Made by a program: the position numbers and the translations under genes
Shown here: positions 44,194 through 44,722 of the stretch, piece by piece
Numbering within the stretch: the stretch's first letter is position 1
Layout: each line of letters starts with the position of its first letter
The notes under the pieces: model-generated
What the model saw: the letters and a program-made list of their open reading frames with translations, nothing else
The model's database searches: none
What the model was told of the DNA's origin: nothing
Assembly: GCA_900320545.1 (NCBI GenBank)
Contig: ONSU01000017.1
Span: 1 to 44,722 of the forward strand
Source of the DNA: an uncultured Bacteroidales bacterium
GTDB taxonomy: Bacteria > Bacteroidota > Bacteroidia > Bacteroidales > UBA932
DNA length: 44,722 nucleotides
Direction of reading: 5' to 3'

Positions 44194-44267
44194 TGATCCC
44201 GCCGCGACTCGAACGCGGGACCCACAGCTTAGAAGGCTGTTGCTCTATCCAACTGAGCTACGGGACC
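44194..44267 (-). tRNA. tRNA-Arg (anticodon TCT)
   Basis: The 74-base minus-strand sequence folds as a cloverleaf. The acceptor GGTCCCG pairs with CGGGATC (one G-T), the D arm is AGCTCAGTTGGATAGAGC, the anticodon arm is ACAGC-CTTCTAA-GCTGT with TCT at 34-36, and the T arm is CGCG-TTCGAGT-CGCG within GTTCGAGTC. CCA is not encoded; an A follows as discriminator. The 3' end of this gene is repeated at 37837-37851. Confidence 0.95.
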
Positions 44268-44283
44268 ATCCTTAAAGGAATTG

Positions 44284-44315
44284 CAAAGATACGGATTCCT
44301 TCCGAAAAAAACAAT
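44284..44315 (-). promoter_or_regulatory. Promoter of the tRNA-Arg gene
   Basis: On the minus strand TATCTTTG (plus 44284-44291) is a perfect -7 element. ATTG at 44312-44315 is a three-of-four -33 match with a 20-base spacer. The tRNA begins 16 bases downstream of the -7 element. This is the clearest promoter in the window and calibrates the others. Confidence 0.75.
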
Positions 44316-44722
44316 TACTTCAAGTCACTGCGGACATATACCGCGTTACCGGTGGTACGGCGGGCCACTTCGTTGTCTTTTATCCAATAATAAAGCTCGG
44401 GCTCCGTCCCGTATACCGGCCAGGAATTATGGGGATGATTCACGATATGGTGGATATCGCCGTGGCCATAGACCCACATCTGGGTCCCGCCGCCGCCGTC
44501 GAAGTTCATTGCCTTGTAGCAACCGAGCCCCCGCATCAGCTTGGCGAGGAGATCGGTGGACATACCGATAGCCCGCTTGTCCGTATTGCTGCTGGTCCAG
44601 CGACCATCCACGGCCACCTGGACGATGGTTTTGCCGTCTTTGGAGAGGCCTATGGCGGTACGGGGATGCGTCGTGGTAAGCCACTTATTTGTATCCTTGG
44701 CCAGCCAGGCGGCCGTCGCATT
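44315..44722 (-). CDS. Phosphodiester glycosidase (NAGPA-like) family protein, 5'-partial
   Basis: The frame is open to the right edge, so the N-terminus is missing; 135 residues are visible. They match the C-terminal half of the phosphodiester glycosidase domain: HPRTAIGLSKDGKTIVQVAVDGR, then STDLLAKLMRGLGCYKAMNFDGGGGTQMWV, a VNHP segment, and NAVYVRSDLK at the end. The DGGGGTQM motif is the family hallmark (relatives include the enzyme that uncovers mannose 6-phosphate). These enzymes cleave a sugar from a phosphodiester. It is separated from the EEP-rich locus, but the chemistry is related. Confidence 0.85.
   Translation of the reverse strand, partial: NATAAWLAKDTNKWLTTTHPRTAIGLSKDGKTIVQVAVDGRWTSSNTDKRAIGMSTDLLAKLMRGLGCYKAMNFDGGGGTQMWVYGHGDIHHIVNHPHNSWPVYGTEPELYYWIKDNEVARRTTGNAVYVRSDLK

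Noticed and set aside
1-44722. CRISPR arrays, insertion sequences, transposases, integrases, prophage genes
   Set aside because: No regularly spaced repeats, no transposase or integrase motifs and no phage structural genes were seen on either strand.

Overview
The window looks like Bacteroidota DNA, most likely a gut or rumen Bacteroidales. The evidence is a SusC/SusD pair, many lipoproteins with N-terminal lipoboxes, BACON, DUF5689 and fimbrillin-like domains, a DUF6377-type regulator, and Bacteroidota-style -7 elements (TAnnTTTG) before several transcription units. Most genes are GC-rich (about 60% where counted by hand). Two stretches are much more AT-rich: the first ~290 bases, and about 3000-4125.

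Layout. (1) 1-1332 is the 3' part of a membrane regulator of the DUF6377 type; its first ~100 residues look like the tail of an unrelated SGNH protein, so the reading frame appears chimeric. (2) 1333-1557 is a regulatory region with a terminator and two pairs of 20-bp-spaced direct repeats. (3) 1558-32727 is one long plus-strand polysaccharide-utilization-locus-like operon: a small peptide, a fimbrillin/beta-helix lipoprotein, SusC, SusD, BACON and DUF5689 lipoproteins, a second beta-helix lipoprotein, four consecutive or near-consecutive proteins with endonuclease/exonuclease/phosphatase (EEP) domains (five EEP domains, one apparently dead), a GLUG-like lipoprotein, a GH97 domain fused to EEP, GH3, a TIM-barrel lipoprotein, a GH35-like lipoprotein, an SGNH esterase and a dicarboxylate/amino-acid:cation symporter. 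Start and stop codons repeatedly overlap (ATGA). (4) 32773-34719 is an FAD-dependent oxidoreductase lipoprotein, possibly with its own promoter. (5) 34722-37749 (minus) is a two-gene unit: a tandem alpha/beta hydrolase and a histidine-type phosphatase. (6) 37750-37972 is an intergenic region with an operator-like palindrome on a promoter, a candidate small RNA and a tRNA-end-like repeat. (7) 37973-42904 (minus) is a TolC/HlyD/ABC-2/ABC-2 efflux operon without an ATPase gene, divergent from an AraC-family regulator (43060-43989). (8) The right end has tRNA-Arg(TCT) with promoter and terminator, and a partial phosphodiester glycosidase.

How it may work together (inference). SusC/SusD and the surface lipoproteins would bind and import a ligand. 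The EEP enzymes would cut phosphodiester or phosphomonoester bonds, and GH97, GH3, the GH35-like enzyme and the SGNH esterase would remove sugars and acyl groups. This points to a phosphate-containing substrate: a phosphodiester-linked glycan, a glycosylated phospholipid, or nucleic acid together with glycan. The repeated EEP modules, the EEP-GH97 fusion and the EEP pseudoenzyme are the most unusual part of the window.
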